A DNA stretch of 64,000 bases from Rhodopseudomonas boonkerdii (GCF_021184025.1 NZ_CP036537.1:3720001-3784000), one strand, 5' to 3'. Numbered from the stretch's first letter, positions 54,301 to 64,000 are shown. Numbers and translations: made by a program. The notes: a model not told the origin generated them from the sequence alone.

Positions 54301-57300
54301 TAGATGCCGTAGGGGGACGCCTGGTCGAAGTCGCCACCGGCGAGGATCTCAAGGTCTCCCGTGCCCGTGCGCACCACGCTGACACCCGTGCCCGGCTTGC
54401 CGGTGCCACGCAAATTGATCTGGAACGGATCGTTCAGCGTGACATTGCCGCCACTGGCCAATGCAGCGGCCGACTGCAGCGCACGGCTGTCCGCGCTGTT
54501 AAGATCCGCACCCGCGACGAAGCGCATCGACCATGATTGGCTCCCGGGCGTCAGCATGGGCGATATGGCCCAGATTTGACGATTGGACGGCGCCGTCAGG
54601 CTGACCGACCCCATACCTTGAGGCAGCACGGTGCCAAGCTGCAGGATCGTATCTTGCGCAAAAGTATATCCCTCGAACACCTCCAAACTCGTGTTCGGCC
54701 TCAGTGTCACCGCCTCGATGACCCATGGGAAACTATTGTTGATCAATAGACGACTGAAGTAGGTACCTTGAGCGATCCTGGTACCGGCTGGCCAAGTGAC
54801 CGCCGTCGAAATCACGGCGCCCGTCGCGTAAAGAACAGAGCCATCCGGATTGTAGATCGTTCCGGTCACCACCACGTTTCTTGCCCCTGCTGCAGGCTTG
54901 AACGGGCTTGACAGAACAACGTCCACCGGGAGACCGCCGTTCGCTGCGGTTGGCGTCGTTGTAATTTCGGTATCGGCGGGGAGCGTCAGCTCCATGTTTA
55001 TCGTAGCGTCGCTCGGGATGACCGCCCCAGCCGCGAGCATCGCGTTGGAAACCGTAACCGTGTAAGACGAGGACAACCACCCCGACGCCAGAACCTCGAG
55101 CGCATCGGGCGTTGCCACCAGCGGCGCAAAGCCGTCGTTGATGCTGCCTTTGATGTTCAGGTTGTTGCCGGCGCGCAGAACGAACGACCCCGGCTCACCC
55201 GATCCGCGCACCGTTGAATCGGCGTTCGGCCCGTACCGGTAGCTCGAGAGATCGACGTCGCCGGAAACCGTGAGATTTCCGTCGGCCGTCGCGCTCTTGA
55301 TCTCGACGCCGGGCCGCAGATGGAAAGCATTGCCATAAGCGGTCAGGCCGGCGAGCTTGCCTGCGAGCCCAGAGGCGAGCGCACCGCCGGCAACGTTGCC
55401 GCCGTAAGCCGCATTGATGAAGGCCTTGCTGTCCTGATTGACGAGATCGAGCCAGGCCTGATCGATGATCTGCCCCTTCGGATCATCGGGATCGGCCGGT
55501 GCATTGGTGTAGCTGGCAAAGGCATAGACCGCGATGCTCGCCGCGCCCTGAATGTTGAGTGGACCGGACGCCGAAACCGCAACGTCGCCTCCTGTGGCGT
55601 TGGCCGGTGCACCGGCGCCCGTGGCGCTATCGCCGGTCGATCCCAGGCGCGGGGCATTGATCGCCAACCGTCCACGCGCGACGCCATCAGGCGAACGCAT
55701 GTCGATGGTGGCGCCGGACGCCAGCGTGACGGTGCCGTGCGTCGAGGTCAGTTCGACATGCGCGGTGTTGTCGGCATCGATCGCCTGGCCGTAGCTATCG
55801 GCCTGCAACCGCGTGCCGTGCGCATCGAGCACACTGCTGCCACCAAGCGTGAGATTGTCGCGTGCCGACAAACGGATGGTGCCCGGCTTCGCACCCGAGG
55901 CAGCGATCGTACCGAGAACAGTGAGCGAGCCCGCGTCGATGGCAATGGTGACGTTGTTCGCCTTGACTTCATGATCGACGACCAGATCGCCCTGCTTGAT
56001 GTTGAACGAGCGCGATCCGAACACGCTGCCCGCATTCAGCATGGCATTGACCTCCGCGAAATCGCCGAGTGTCTGCGCCGACACCGCGAACGATCCGTCT
56101 CGATGATCTCCCGTGCTGCCGCCAACCACGCGTCCGTTGAAGAGCGCGGCGCCGTTGGTCGCGCTGGCGCTCACCCCGCCCGCATTATTATTGACAGCGG
56201 AAACATCGACGACGGAGCCAGCGGCCTGAAGGACATGACCGTTCGCGCTGGTCATGACCAACGTGCCGCCCCAGCTAAATTGAGTCGCATCGAAGAAGGA
56301 GATCGTCCGACCGGCCAGATCGACCGTGGCATGACCACCGAGGTCGATGTCGTTGGTGGCCGTCAGCGTGAGTTTTCCGCTCGGCAGCGCGACCGCGGTG
56401 TCGAGCAGGATGCTGTCGCCGTTGAACGATACGGTGCCGCCGAGGCCGGTCACGGTGGCCGTAGCTGCGGGCGTGTCCGCCGGCGCCGTCACACGGATGG
56501 CACCGCCGGACTTGTAGCTGAGCGATGCACCCTTGCTGGCGGTCATCAACGGCGTGGTGAGATTAAGGTCGCCGCCGACAAGCGTTCCCGACGCATCACG
56601 GCTTTGGCCGATCGACAACGTACCGTCACTGTTCGCCGTGATCAGACGGCTGGCGTTGAGATTGACTGCCGAGAAACCGAGCGTGAGACGATCAAGCGTC
56701 GCTCCGTCCGTCGGACGTACATGTGCGTCGTAGCCGAAGAGGATCTCACCGGCCTCAATATTGAGCTGACCCAATCCAGTACCCGCCCCGGCCGGCAGGA
56801 CGGGCGCCGGTGCCTTGCTGCCATACGGGACCGTGGATCCGTTGCCGGTACGGATACCGTTCCAGACCAACTTATCGGTGATAATGGTCGCTTTATCGCC
56901 GGTACCGCCGAGGCCGTAGATCGCAGGCGTATTGATCACGAGTTGCAGGCCCTGTCCGCTCGACGCGCCCGTGGTATCGAGCGAGACGGTGCCGAAGAAA
57001 TTCATGCCGCCCGCGGTGAACGTCAATTGCTCGAGCCGCGGCACGCCAGCCGCGACCGACGGACGCAGCAGCTTGTCGAGTGCGGCCTGCGTCAATGTCC
57101 AACCCGACGGCAGCACGCCGGCCGCCTGCGCGGCGGCAAGCGCGGCCGCGTCGCCGACATTGATCTGATCCTGCGTCACCGTCAGATACCGGGCACCGAA
57201 GTTCACGGCGCCGATGGTAAGGTTGCCAGGCGCCGCAAGCACGACGCTTCCGTCGGTGAGCAACGATGCATTGTCGCCGATCGAGATGCTGCCGTTGCCG

Positions 57301-60300
57301 ACAACCGGCAGGAAGTTCAGCCAACCATTGGCGACGGCGAGCACAGCCGGCCCAGCGATTGCCGAGGTCTCGTTGCGGACGTTGCCGAACAGATAGCCGA
57401 GAGAGGAGTCGGGCACCCTGCCGCCGATGCCGCGCGTGTCGATCACGGCGTTGGTGGCGATGTCGATGCTGCTGCCCACAACATAAACTTGCCCAGCCCG
57501 TAACATTGCACCATCGAGAACATTGACGGTTGAGATGCCTGAGAATGCAACACGAGGACCCGCGCCAGTGTCATTGTAGTAAGTCGGTGCGCCGCCAATG
57601 AACAACCCACCCGCGTTGAACGCATTGAGATCGGCGCTCGAGATCGAGGTATGACCGGCAACCGGCGTTGCGCCGGGAGCCGTGACGTCGATGACGTTCG
57701 TCAGCGCCGACGACGTGACGACCAAGCTGCCCGTGTAGCCATCCCCTGTGGCGTTGAACAACGCCGTACCTGCGAAACGCAATGTCGGATCGTCCCCGGT
57801 CGCAGCCCCGAGATTCAGCCACAGCACCTTGCCATCTTCAGGCAAACGCGGACGCACGTTGCCGAACACCGCCGCCCGGTTCACTAGGAAATCGCTGTAA
57901 CTCGTCTCATTGTACTGCGCGTAGCTGCGGATCACGCGACCGGGCGTGACGATCAGTTGTGAGTTGAGCGCGTTGCGGATCGTTGTATTGGCGATCCCGA
58001 GCATGCCGCCGGTCACGTAGGAGCCGTTGGCGAGACTGGCCATGCCGGTGAGTGCCGGGTTCGTGCCTCCGACTTCGACACGATATGCGCCGGGAAGCAG
58101 TGCATAACTGGAGGGCAGCAAAGTATAGGTGCCTGCCGGCAAGCCGGGCACGCCACCGCTGATCGTCACTTGCTGGCCAACACCGGGATCGCCTGCGCCA
58201 TTGCTGGCAATCACCGGCGCGTAAGCCGAAGCATAGCCCGGCAGGATGGCATAAGTTTTGTTGCCGGAGGACGAATAGTCGTAAGCGGGATTGGCGTTGA
58301 TCAGCGCTGTCTTCAGAACGTCGACCGAGCCGCCACGACCCGAGATAAAGCCGGCGCCAGCAAGATGACCTCCACCGGAGAGGTCGAGCACAGCGCCGGG
58401 TTCGCCGACCAGCGACGTGGCGGTAATCGCAACGCCGACCGGAAGCTCATAGGATCCTCTGCCGCGATCGGCCAGGACCGAGGCAAGATCGAGTAACGTG
58501 CCGTCGGCCCCCTGGTAGGTGATGCCGTCCGTGGTGCCGCCGAACGGAATCGCAAGACCATTCGCGCTGGCCGACGTGACGCTGCCGCTTCGCAGAATGA
58601 CTTTCCAGTCGGTCCAGCGCGGATCGGCGCTTCCCTCAACCATGTTGAAGGAGATGATGCCAAGCGGCGCCCGAACAACGCCGCCCTGATCGATGGTCGG
58701 CGCGACCAGCGAAAGCTGACCAAACACCGACGCCGGCACCTGTGGCAGCGCGCCGTCGTTGCCGCGGATCGTCAGAACCGCATCGGGGTCATATGTCGGA
58801 CTGTCAATTCCGCCGAATACACTGAGCGGCAGAACGACACCGGCCGAGACCACCGCGTTGGCGCCGCTGAACGGATAGACCTGCGCCGCCTTGATCGTCA
58901 GACTGCCGCGTGTGGTCAGCGTGCCGGTACCAAAGCGGACATCGCCGCGGCTCTGGAGAGTCACCTGGCCGAACCCGGCCGCGTCAACGATGTCCGGTGC
59001 ACTGATATGATCGAAGTCGCTGGTTGACGGTGCCGCGGGACCCGTACCACCGTCATAGAACAAAAAGCCGGCGCCCTTGTGCCCATGAACGCCGAAACGG
59101 AGCCCGCCGCTGACGTCGACCAGGTCCGCCGTAACAACCAGGCTGCTATCGCTGCTGTAGATGCTCGGCCCCTTGATGTTGTTGAGCCCGGCATAATACC
59201 CACCGTTCGACATTTCACGCTCGACCCAGCCGTCGAGACGGACATAGGGGGCCGCCAACGTCACCGTGCTCGTTCGCGCAGCATCGGAGGAGCTGAACAT
59301 ACCGCCTGAGAACAAGAGGCTCCGGCCCAGAGACAAATTGACGTCGCCCTGAAACACGAACAGGTCCGATGTGCGCAGCGACAGCGTATCGAAACCGCCC
59401 GCCTTCACCTGATCGGCGCTGATCACTGCCGTACCGAACTGCAAAGCCGCATCCGCTCCGCGCGGCGTGAGATCGGCCGCAAGACCGCTCCCCTGCCGAT
59501 GCTGGACGATGGTGATGTTACGCAGTCTTTGAATCTCGTCGGGAACGAGGCCGATGCCATCGGGCGCATTGGGGCCGGGCGTATTCGGGCTATAGGCCGG
59601 ACTAACGAGATTGAGACTGAGTGTGCCGCCCGACGCTCCCGCGCCGCCGGCGGCTGCGCGCACCTCGCCATCGATATAGATGCCGTTGTTAGAGAACAGG
59701 CCAATCGTCCCGCCATTGCCGGCGATGAAAGTAGGACGCGATGGCGCTGACGATGACAGGCCCGCGGAGAGATCGAATGTTGCCGCCGCGCCGGAGGCAT
59801 CAAGCAACGCGCCAGGTCGGATGACGATGAAGGCATGGCTCGCCTGATCGTTGACGCCGCTGCCGCCGATCAAAATCGAGCCGCCATCCATGACCTTGCC
59901 GTAATTGCGGCCGAACAGGTCCTGCATCACCACTGCGCGGCCGGCGACGTCGAGCAGCGCATTTTCGCCGATCCACACCGATCGCGTCAGCGAGAATGTA
60001 CCGCTGCCGCCCGCGACCTGTGCTTGTCCCGGCAGGTCAATGATGCTGTTGACGCTGATCGTGCCGCCAGGCGCCGTGATGCGGCCGTCGATCGTCGTCT
60101 GGCCGTTGGCGAGAATGGTGACCGTACGGCCGGGGTCGACGCTGATCGAGGCGCCCTGTTGGAGCCCAAAGTCCTTGAGGCTCGCCAATGTCAGATCGGC
60201 GCCGGCGCGCTGCGTGAGCTTGGCGTGCACCGGATCGGCAATGAACTCTGGTGGCGTCCACAACGTGGCTGCCCCAGCCAGTTCGCTGCCCTCGAACATC

Positions 60301-63300
60301 GCGTAACCACTGGCCGCAAACTGATAGACCGGCACCACCGGAGCAATGGTGGCTCTCTCGGCAACGGTCATCCCTGTGACGCTGGTGATGCTGTAGTTGC
60401 TGAAACCCGAAGAGAACAGGTCCGGAGCAATCCTCAGCGTATCAGCTTGCACGGCATCGCCACCGATGACGACAGCTTGACCGGCATTGAGCGTCAGCGA
60501 ACCACCGCCGTTGAAGCCGTAACCGCGGATCACGCCATCGAGAATGAGCGGGGCAGACCGATCGATGGCGAAATAGTCGGTGCCGCCAAGATGCGAGTAG
60601 TCGTTGGTTACCAGGCTGACATCGCCACCCTTGCCGCCCTTGAGCTTGCCGCTCGGCAGGATCGCAACCCCGGACGATACGTCGATGACGGCCTTCTCCG
60701 TCAGGACGATGCTGCCCGTGGTCGAGACCGTCAGCTTGCCGCCGTCGACAACAGCCTGCGCGGAAACATCGTTCGGATTGGCGAGGCCGTTGGACCATAG
60801 CCCGGTCAGATCGACCGTCGATGCGAGCGTGACGCGGGGATCGCTGCCGCTCAGTGAGACCCATTGCTCATTTTGCCCCGGCAACGGAGCGATGCGCATG
60901 ATATTGCCAAGCGTGACATTGCCGCCATGCGCTGTGATCGGCGCATTGACATCGATGGTTGACGCTACAAACGTCAACTTGGCTCCGTTGGCCAAGACGA
61001 GCGGCGCATCGACCGAGATATTCCCGCGCGTCGCCACATCGACGCCGCCGAGACCAACCTTGTTGAGCGAGGACGCATCGAACCACGCAGTATTGGTGCG
61101 CTCCGCCGGCAGCGTCGCCGCACCGTCGAGGCCCACCGTCATCGCTGCTACGTTACCAAACTTGACGTCGGTCACGTAGGCATCGGTCAGACCCAGCGCG
61201 TTGTATTGTCCGAGCGCAAGCGTACCGGCTCGCGCGACAGTGTTTTGTCCAAGCTTGTATCCATCGGAAACGCCGTCGGCGCGTTTGTTGGTCTGCCGCT
61301 TGTCGGTGATGGTATCGGCCACGATATCGGCCTCGAAGATACTGGTCGGCGTCGACAGAACGAGCCGGCCCGCATCGCGGCCAACGGTATAGCCGTCTTC
61401 CCAGCGTAGACCGGTTCGGCCCCGGTCGAATATGCTGGTCCACGTCTCGGTCAACCGCTCGTCGACCCTGCCCTGGATGTTATGGGTGCGAGAGAAACCG
61501 CCAGCGAATCCTGTGAAGGTCATGTCGGCGGGCGCATTGTCGACACTGTATCGACGCCCGTCGCTGCCGATCAGGTTGGTCGAGCGGATCCAGCCACCGG
61601 CATAGTCCAGCGAACCGCCGGAGATATCGAAGACGGCGCCGCGCTGCGCGACGACTTCCGGCGCCGAGAGTGTGATGCTGCCGCCCAGCGCCGCCCATTC
61701 ACCGATCGTGTGCGCCGAGGTGCCGAGATAACCACCGACCTCGAGCAGTCCGCCCGCGGTATAGTAGCGGTCGCTGGCATAACCTCCGGTACCCGCCGGC
61801 ACAAAAATGAGATCGCGGGCATCGATCCAGACATCATTGTTCTTCAGCACACCGGAATCGCGGTTCTGCGGGCTATCGCGCAGCTCGTTGCCCTGCACGT
61901 TGACCTTGATGTTGTTCGACGCCATCGCCAGCGCGACGTTGCGTACGCCGGATACATCGAGTGCGGCACCGTCTTCCGCGAAGATCCGCTTGCCGGAGGA
62001 CACCGCGATCTGACCGCCCTGCGCCGCGGTGCTTGACCCATTCTTGAAGGTGACAAAGCCGCCACTGACGATTTCGATGCGCGACTGGTCCCGCCGATCC
62101 GAGAGTGTCGAAAGGTTGTCGAACTGCCCGAACACCGCCAGCGAACGCGCCGCGTCCTGCGTCACCGAGGCCGCGATCAGCCCGTCGCGCTGTCCGTTCA
62201 GCGCGGTCTCGCTGCTGCCGAGTTCCGGCAGCACGACGGTCAAGCTGCCAGCGGCAAGAGTGACGCCGCCTGCACTGTCACTCGCGGAATTGAGCAGATG
62301 AATGGTGCCCCGCGTGTTCACCGAAGTGGTCGAGATGAGCGTGCCGCTCTGCATCAGCGTCCGTCCGGCGAGCGTGACGTCGCCCTGCTGGGCGAAGATC
62401 AGGCCACTGTTGGTAACAGCTCCGTTCGGACTGCCTGCTGCAATCACAGGCGCGACCTCGGTACCGCGCGTCGTCGAGTACGTGTTGACGTCGGTGCCGT
62501 AACCGGGCCTTAAGATGAAGTCGTCGCCAGCCGCCAGCAGTGCCTGGCCCCTCGGCGTCTGGATCGTGCCCTCATTCGTCACCGACGAGCCGAGCAACGC
62601 GATGAAGCCGCCGCCGGAGGTTACTTGTGCCGGCGCACGGGCCGCGATCAGCGCGCCGGCCTCGACCGTGATCTTGCCGCCCGCGCCGGTAAAGCTCGCC
62701 GCATAGCCCGAACCACTCTGGGTCGAATAGATGCCATTGGTGAGAAACTGACTCTCTGTGATGTTAGCACTCGACGCAATCAATGACCCAACATTGATCT
62801 GGCTGTTGCCGCCGAAGATGATGCCACTCTGGTTGATGACATACACCTGACCGTCGGCCTTGATCTGGCCGAGGATCTGGCTCGGACCGGCATTGCGGTC
62901 CACGCGATTGAGCGCGACCCAATTGCTGTTGCCCTGCTGATCGAAGGTCAGTGTGGTGCGCGCGCCGACGTTGAAGCTCTGCCAGTTGAGGATCGCCTGC
63001 GGTGTGGTCTGGCGGACATTGACCTGGCTCTGCCCCGTCCCGTCGACACTCTGGGTCGGCTCATAGGCGCCGGTCCAGCCCGCCGGCATGTTCGGCAGCA
63101 GGCCGCCGGCGCCGAGGCCATTCGGCACCACGACCGGCACCGTCACCGATGTCTGTTGCGCGGCTGCCGCGGCACGCGCGGCGGCCTGGACCGCCTGGAT
63201 ATTCTGCACGGCCCGCGCCGCCCGCGCCAACGAATCCTGTGTCTGTCGTGCAGCCGCCGCGGCCTGTTGCGCCGCCTGCGTCGCTGCATCCGAAGCGAGG

Positions 63301-63455
63301 TTCGGCGCCGAGACCGCGCCTCCTGCACTGCCGCCGTTGATCGAACGTGCCTGCGTATCGTTCCCGGCAATAAGCGTGAGAGCGATCACGCTCGCCCCAG
63401 TCAAAAAAGCTGCGTGGCGATGGATACCGGACTTTGAAGAACGAGAATTGCGCAT
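51330..63455 (-). CDS. Giant filamentous haemagglutinin-type TPS exoprotein
   Basis: This 12-kb gene encodes about 4,041 residues. After the signal region (HRHAAFLTGASVIALTLIAG) comes an Ala/Gln-rich stretch (55-102). The two-partner secretion domain spans about 105-240 (QAILNWQSFNVGARTTLTF; VYVINQSGIIFGGNSQINVG), then a long repetitive beta-helix. The last part matches the DUF3739-type end of filamentous-haemagglutinin-family proteins (RDSDIDIYALGSILLGQSRI), and the extreme C-terminus is a short charged tail. It needs a TpsB (FhaC-like) transporter, which is not in the window. The ATG at 63455 is preferred to the longer frame starting at 63608. Adhesion or aggregation is inferred. Confidence 0.93.
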   Translation of the reverse strand: MRNSRSSKSGIHRHAAFLTGASVIALTLIAGNDTQARSINGGSAGGAVSAPNLASDAATQAAQQAAAAARQTQDSLARAARAVQNIQAVQAAARAAAAAQQTSVTVPVVVPNGLGAGGLLPNMPAGWTGAYEPTQSVDGTGQSQVNVRQTTPQAILNWQSFNVGARTTLTFDQQGNSNWVALNRVDRNAGPSQILGQIKADGQVYVINQSGIIFGGNSQINVGSLIASSANITESQFLTNGIYSTQSGSGYAASFTGAGGKITVEAGALIAARAPAQVTSGGGFIALLGSSVTNEGTIQTPRGQALLAAGDDFILRPGYGTDVNTYSTTRGTEVAPVIAAGSPNGAVTNSGLIFAQQGDVTLAGRTLMQSGTLISTTSVNTRGTIHLLNSASDSAGGVTLAAGSLTVVLPELGSSETALNGQRDGLIAASVTQDAARSLAVFGQFDNLSTLSDRRDQSRIEIVSGGFVTFKNGSSTAAQGGQIAVSSGKRIFAEDGAALDVSGVRNVALAMASNNIKVNVQGNELRDSPQNRDSGVLKNNDVWIDARDLIFVPAGTGGYASDRYYTAGGLLEVGGYLGTSAHTIGEWAALGGSITLSAPEVVAQRGAVFDISGGSLDYAGGWIRSTNLIGSDGRRYSVDNAPADMTFTGFAGGFSRTHNIQGRVDERLTETWTSIFDRGRTGLRWEDGYTVGRDAGRLVLSTPTSIFEADIVADTITDKRQTNKRADGVSDGYKLGQNTVARAGTLALGQYNALGLTDAYVTDVKFGNVAAMTVGLDGAATLPAERTNTAWFDASSLNKVGLGGVDVATRGNISVDAPLVLANGAKLTFVASTIDVNAPITAHGGNVTLGNIMRIAPLPGQNEQWVSLSGSDPRVTLASTVDLTGLWSNGLANPNDVSAQAVVDGGKLTVSTTGSIVLTEKAVIDVSSGVAILPSGKLKGGKGGDVSLVTNDYSHLGGTDYFAIDRSAPLILDGVIRGYGFNGGGSLTLNAGQAVVIGGDAVQADTLRIAPDLFSSGFSNYSITSVTGMTVAERATIAPVVPVYQFAASGYAMFEGSELAGAATLWTPPEFIADPVHAKLTQRAGADLTLASLKDFGLQQGASISVDPGRTVTILANGQTTIDGRITAPGGTISVNSIIDLPGQAQVAGGSGTFSLTRSVWIGENALLDVAGRAVVMQDLFGRNYGKVMDGGSILIGGSGVNDQASHAFIVIRPGALLDASGAAATFDLSAGLSSSAPSRPTFIAGNGGTIGLFSNNGIYIDGEVRAAAGGAGASGGTLSLNLVSPAYSPNTPGPNAPDGIGLVPDEIQRLRNITIVQHRQGSGLAADLTPRGADAALQFGTAVISADQVKAGGFDTLSLRTSDLFVFQGDVNLSLGRSLLFSGGMFSSSDAARTSTVTLAAPYVRLDGWVEREMSNGGYYAGLNNIKGPSIYSSDSSLVVTADLVDVSGGLRFGVHGHKGAGFLFYDGGTGPAAPSTSDFDHISAPDIVDAAGFGQVTLQSRGDVRFGTGTLTTRGSLTIKAAQVYPFSGANAVVSAGVVLPLSVFGGIDSPTYDPDAVLTIRGNDGALPQVPASVFGQLSLVAPTIDQGGVVRAPLGIISFNMVEGSADPRWTDWKVILRSGSVTSASANGLAIPFGGTTDGITYQGADGTLLDLASVLADRGRGSYELPVGVAITATSLVGEPGAVLDLSGGGHLAGAGFISGRGGSVDVLKTALINANPAYDYSSSGNKTYAILPGYASAYAPVIASNGAGDPGVGQQVTISGGVPGLPAGTYTLLPSSYALLPGAYRVEVGGTNPALTGMASLANGSYVTGGMLGIANTTIRNALNSQLIVTPGRVIRSYAQYNETSYSDFLVNRAAVFGNVRPRLPEDGKVLWLNLGAATGDDPTLRFAGTALFNATGDGYTGSLVVTSSALTNVIDVTAPGATPVAGHTSISSADLNAFNAGGLFIGGAPTYYNDTGAGPRVAFSGISTVNVLDGAMLRAGQVYVVGSSIDIATNAVIDTRGIGGRVPDSSLGYLFGNVRNETSAIAGPAVLAVANGWLNFLPVVGNGSISIGDNASLLTDGSVVLAAPGNLTIGAVNFGARYLTVTQDQINVGDAAALAAAQAAGVLPSGWTLTQAALDKLLRPSVAAGVPRLEQLTFTAGGMNFFGTVSLDTTGASSGQGLQLVINTPAIYGLGGTGDKATIITDKLVWNGIRTGNGSTVPYGSKAPAPVLPAGAGTGLGQLNIEAGEILFGYDAHVRPTDGATLDRLTLGFSAVNLNASRLITANSDGTLSIGQSRDASGTLVGGDLNLTTPLMTASKGASLSYKSGGAIRVTAPADTPAATATVTGLGGTVSFNGDSILLDTAVALPSGKLTLTATNDIDLGGHATVDLAGRTISFFDATQFSWGGTLVMTSANGHVLQAAGSVVDVSAVNNNAGGVSASATNGAALFNGRVVGGSTGDHRDGSFAVSAQTLGDFAEVNAMLNAGSVFGSRSFNIKQGDLVVDHEVKANNVTIAIDAGSLTVLGTIAASGAKPGTIRLSARDNLTLGGSSVLDAHGTRLQADSYGQAIDADNTAHVELTSTHGTVTLASGATIDMRSPDGVARGRLAINAPRLGSTGDSATGAGAPANATGGDVAVSASGPLNIQGAASIAVYAFASYTNAPADPDDPKGQIIDQAWLDLVNQDSKAFINAAYGGNVAGGALASGLAGKLAGLTAYGNAFHLRPGVEIKSATADGNLTVSGDVDLSSYRYGPNADSTVRGSGEPGSFVLRAGNNLNIKGSINDGFAPLVATPDALEVLASGWLSSSYTVTVSNAMLAAGAVIPSDATINMELTLPADTEITTTPTAANGGLPVDVVLSSPFKPAAGARNVVVTGTIYNPDGSVLYATGAVISTAVTWPAGTRIAQGTYFSRLLINNSFPWVIEAVTLRPNTSLEVFEGYTFAQDTILQLGTVLPQGMGSVSLTAPSNRQIWAISPMLTPGSQSWSMRFVAGADLNSADSRALQSAAALASGGNVTLNDPFQINLRGTGKPGTGVSVVRTGTGDLEILAGGDFDQASPYGIYTAGTAAAGTDSAPFNLGRGTTSDGTVLGAANGAYEATLNPQRMYYTQNGGDVLLMAQGDIKGTLTSNSALVGGWLWRQGGADLGQMAAWGINFGTYTADLWFGSPYIGLSAFSGIGALGGGDVTLNAGRNIGDAGRGIVAAVAGSGWVQAGGQLVQTGGGTLSVTAGGNIGGGGNQFVNVRGEINVGAGAFGSLSSLNFGYNGDDPRALDPLTPYGRTRVAGGSFAIGDGAINVQARGDLAMGTIIDPGRVGGNQLTAAGGEQGVSWFTLWTGRTSLNLFAAGGDLSPLSPDQGSDSSGQVTQYLPSVLRAVAAGGSIFLTPGQSGASFMMPSPNGALELLAKDMIVQQYDAGAAFGPLSTSLASLATPFNPGWELRQFTGFSWSIIASNAWADPTSLPGTNGTKAYSFDESGYNGTAHEGQGGTLFVFGPNTVTDSSALGDVASRVYAVNGDVMALRYGEAFVGTDNAGVQSTYYRAAKPVRVLAGGDIVSLKGVILHNDPTDVSVIAASGNIVYAGLNYIPGQIVYTGLQIAGPGTLEITAGKSIYQGSSAGIDSIGPLVQGDNRPGASVVLQAGVGTGAPGIGQVDWTGFANLYLDPRNLAGKGPLADQPGKVANTYEQELYDWLQQRFGYTGPRDAALGFFRTLPGEQQRIFLRDKVYYPELTASGREYNDPDSSRHNSYLRGREAIAALFPDGRSFGGDITLFTAGAGAGVNYRVNSGYVHTNSGGAIQMLAPAGKVLIGSEGLSPGADAGLITLGRDSDIDIYALGSILLGQSRIMTTFGGNILAWSAEGDINAGRGSKTTVVYTPPKRQYDLYGNVELSPNVPSAGAGIAALSPVPGTPPSNVDLIAPLGTIDAGEAGVRSSGNVNLAALQIINAANIQAQGNTTGVPTVQAPSISAALSTSNATAATQQALPSQGSGNAQPSVIIVEVLGYGGGDVEKDENNRRRGPSGQQTYNTDSAVQIVGAGTMSDEQRRRLIEHGAL

Positions 63456-63641
63456 TGCAGGCTTTCTGATCGGACATACCGGCGCGGCAACCGCCCGCCG
63501 GTCCGTCACGGGTGCTTTGGACCGGCCATACGACGTTTCAGAACCGTGAGGTGTGCAACGATTTCGAAAGATTCTTTTTGCAGATCGATTTGTCGGGAAC
63601 ATGAACACGATCGCACCGCGTTCAAACCGATGTCACATAGC

Positions 63642-64000
63642 TCAGCTAATAATGAGAATTGCGCCTGGAAGTTTGGTCACGCGCGCGCCGAACGCCGCCT
63701 CCAGCTGCGTAACGACGCTTTCCAGCCGATCGAGCTTGAAACGCGCGGTGTAGCGACGGCGACCAAGGCTTTCATTCATCAGGAAGATATGTCCGACGCG
63801 ATACCGGTTGACCTCGTCGATCACACGCGACAGCGGCTCGTCCTTGAAATATAGCTCGCCTTCCCGCCATCCGGTCACCATGGCAGCTTCAACCGAAACC
63901 AGCGGTCCCAATCTGCCGGCTGCATAGGCGACCTGCTGGTTTTTTCGCAAAGTCATCGCCGCCCCCTGCAGGGTCACCGAAACGTCGCCTTCCACGCATG
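63642..64000 (-). CDS. FecR family protein, C-terminal part (runs off window)
   Basis: This frame reads into the window from the right edge and stops at 63642. The visible part has the end of the FecR domain (VSVTLQGAAMTLRKNQQVAY) and a secretin/TonB short N-terminal-like C-terminal domain (LSRVIDEVNRYRVGHIFL). FecR proteins regulate ECF sigma factors in surface signalling. It is transcribed toward the adhesin gene with about 190 bases between them. The N-terminal part lies outside the window. Confidence 0.85.
   Translation of the reverse strand, partial: CVEGDVSVTLQGAAMTLRKNQQVAYAAGRLGPLVSVEAAMVTGWREGELYFKDEPLSRVIDEVNRYRVGHIFLMNESLGRRRYTARFKLDRLESVVTQLEAAFGARVTKLPGAILIIS

Noticed and set aside
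55320..57503. 727-codon plus-strand open frame inside the giant adhesin
   Set aside because: It is antisense to repetitive adhesin codons, has Arg/Asp/Gly bias and no ribosome site, so it is a shadow of the real frame.

Overview
The window looks like high-GC alphaproteobacterial chromosome, most likely from the Bradyrhizobium / Afipia / Rhodopseudomonas / Tardiphaga group (Nitrobacteraceae). The evidence is protein style, dense short intergenic palindromic repeats of the kind common in that group (for example around 889-985, 7702-7806 and 26233-26328), and many ABC importers and surface adhesins. No sequence search was possible, so the genus is an inference.

Left part (1-12.7 kb) is ordinary chromosome. 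It holds an SDR dehydrogenase, three tandem paralogous EamA-type transporters, a phosphotransferase plus acyl-CoA dehydrogenase pair facing a TetR gene with a PsrA-like operator, a YkgJ-type cysteine-cluster protein, an OsmC protein, an omega-aminotransferase (beta-alanine:pyruvate type) divergent from an XRE-cupin regulator, and a serine hydrolase.

12.7-26.2 kb looks like an accessory segment. It starts with an IS5-type transposase remnant, then a glycine-rich classical autotransporter divergent from an unusual regulator with two winged-helix segments, then a complete five-gene dipeptide-type ABC importer (18606-23990), an IS481-type remnant and orphan ORF fragments. It ends with a RES-Xre toxin-antitoxin pair with a clear operator palindrome, next to a tRNA-Gly(TCC) gene.

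27-33 kb is a sulfur-import region: a complete MetQ-MetI-MetN importer, two divergent SsuA-like sulfonate binding proteins without their own permease or ATPase, and a second MetQ-like binding protein. 33.2-36.5 kb has an exported amidase, an L-aspartate dehydrogenase and a Tat-exported family 1 glycosidase.

36.5-41.2 kb is a five-gene minus-strand operon: an iron/2-aminoethylphosphonate-type ABC importer (binding protein, two permeases, ATPase) whose last gene is a CpdA-like cyclic-nucleotide or phosphodiester hydrolase. 41.4-44.7 kb carries three uncharacterised small proteins and a membrane GGDEF diguanylate cyclase with an intact I-site.

44.8-51.1 kb encodes a PaoABC-like exported molybdenum aldehyde oxidoreductase, transcribed behind a two-domain carboxymuconolactone decarboxylase-like protein and a secreted cupin, with a divergent LysR gene. 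51.3-64 kb is almost entirely one gene for a giant (about 4,040-residue) filamentous-haemagglutinin-type two-partner-secretion exoprotein. It follows the end of a FecR-like gene that runs off the window, which suggests surface-signalling control.
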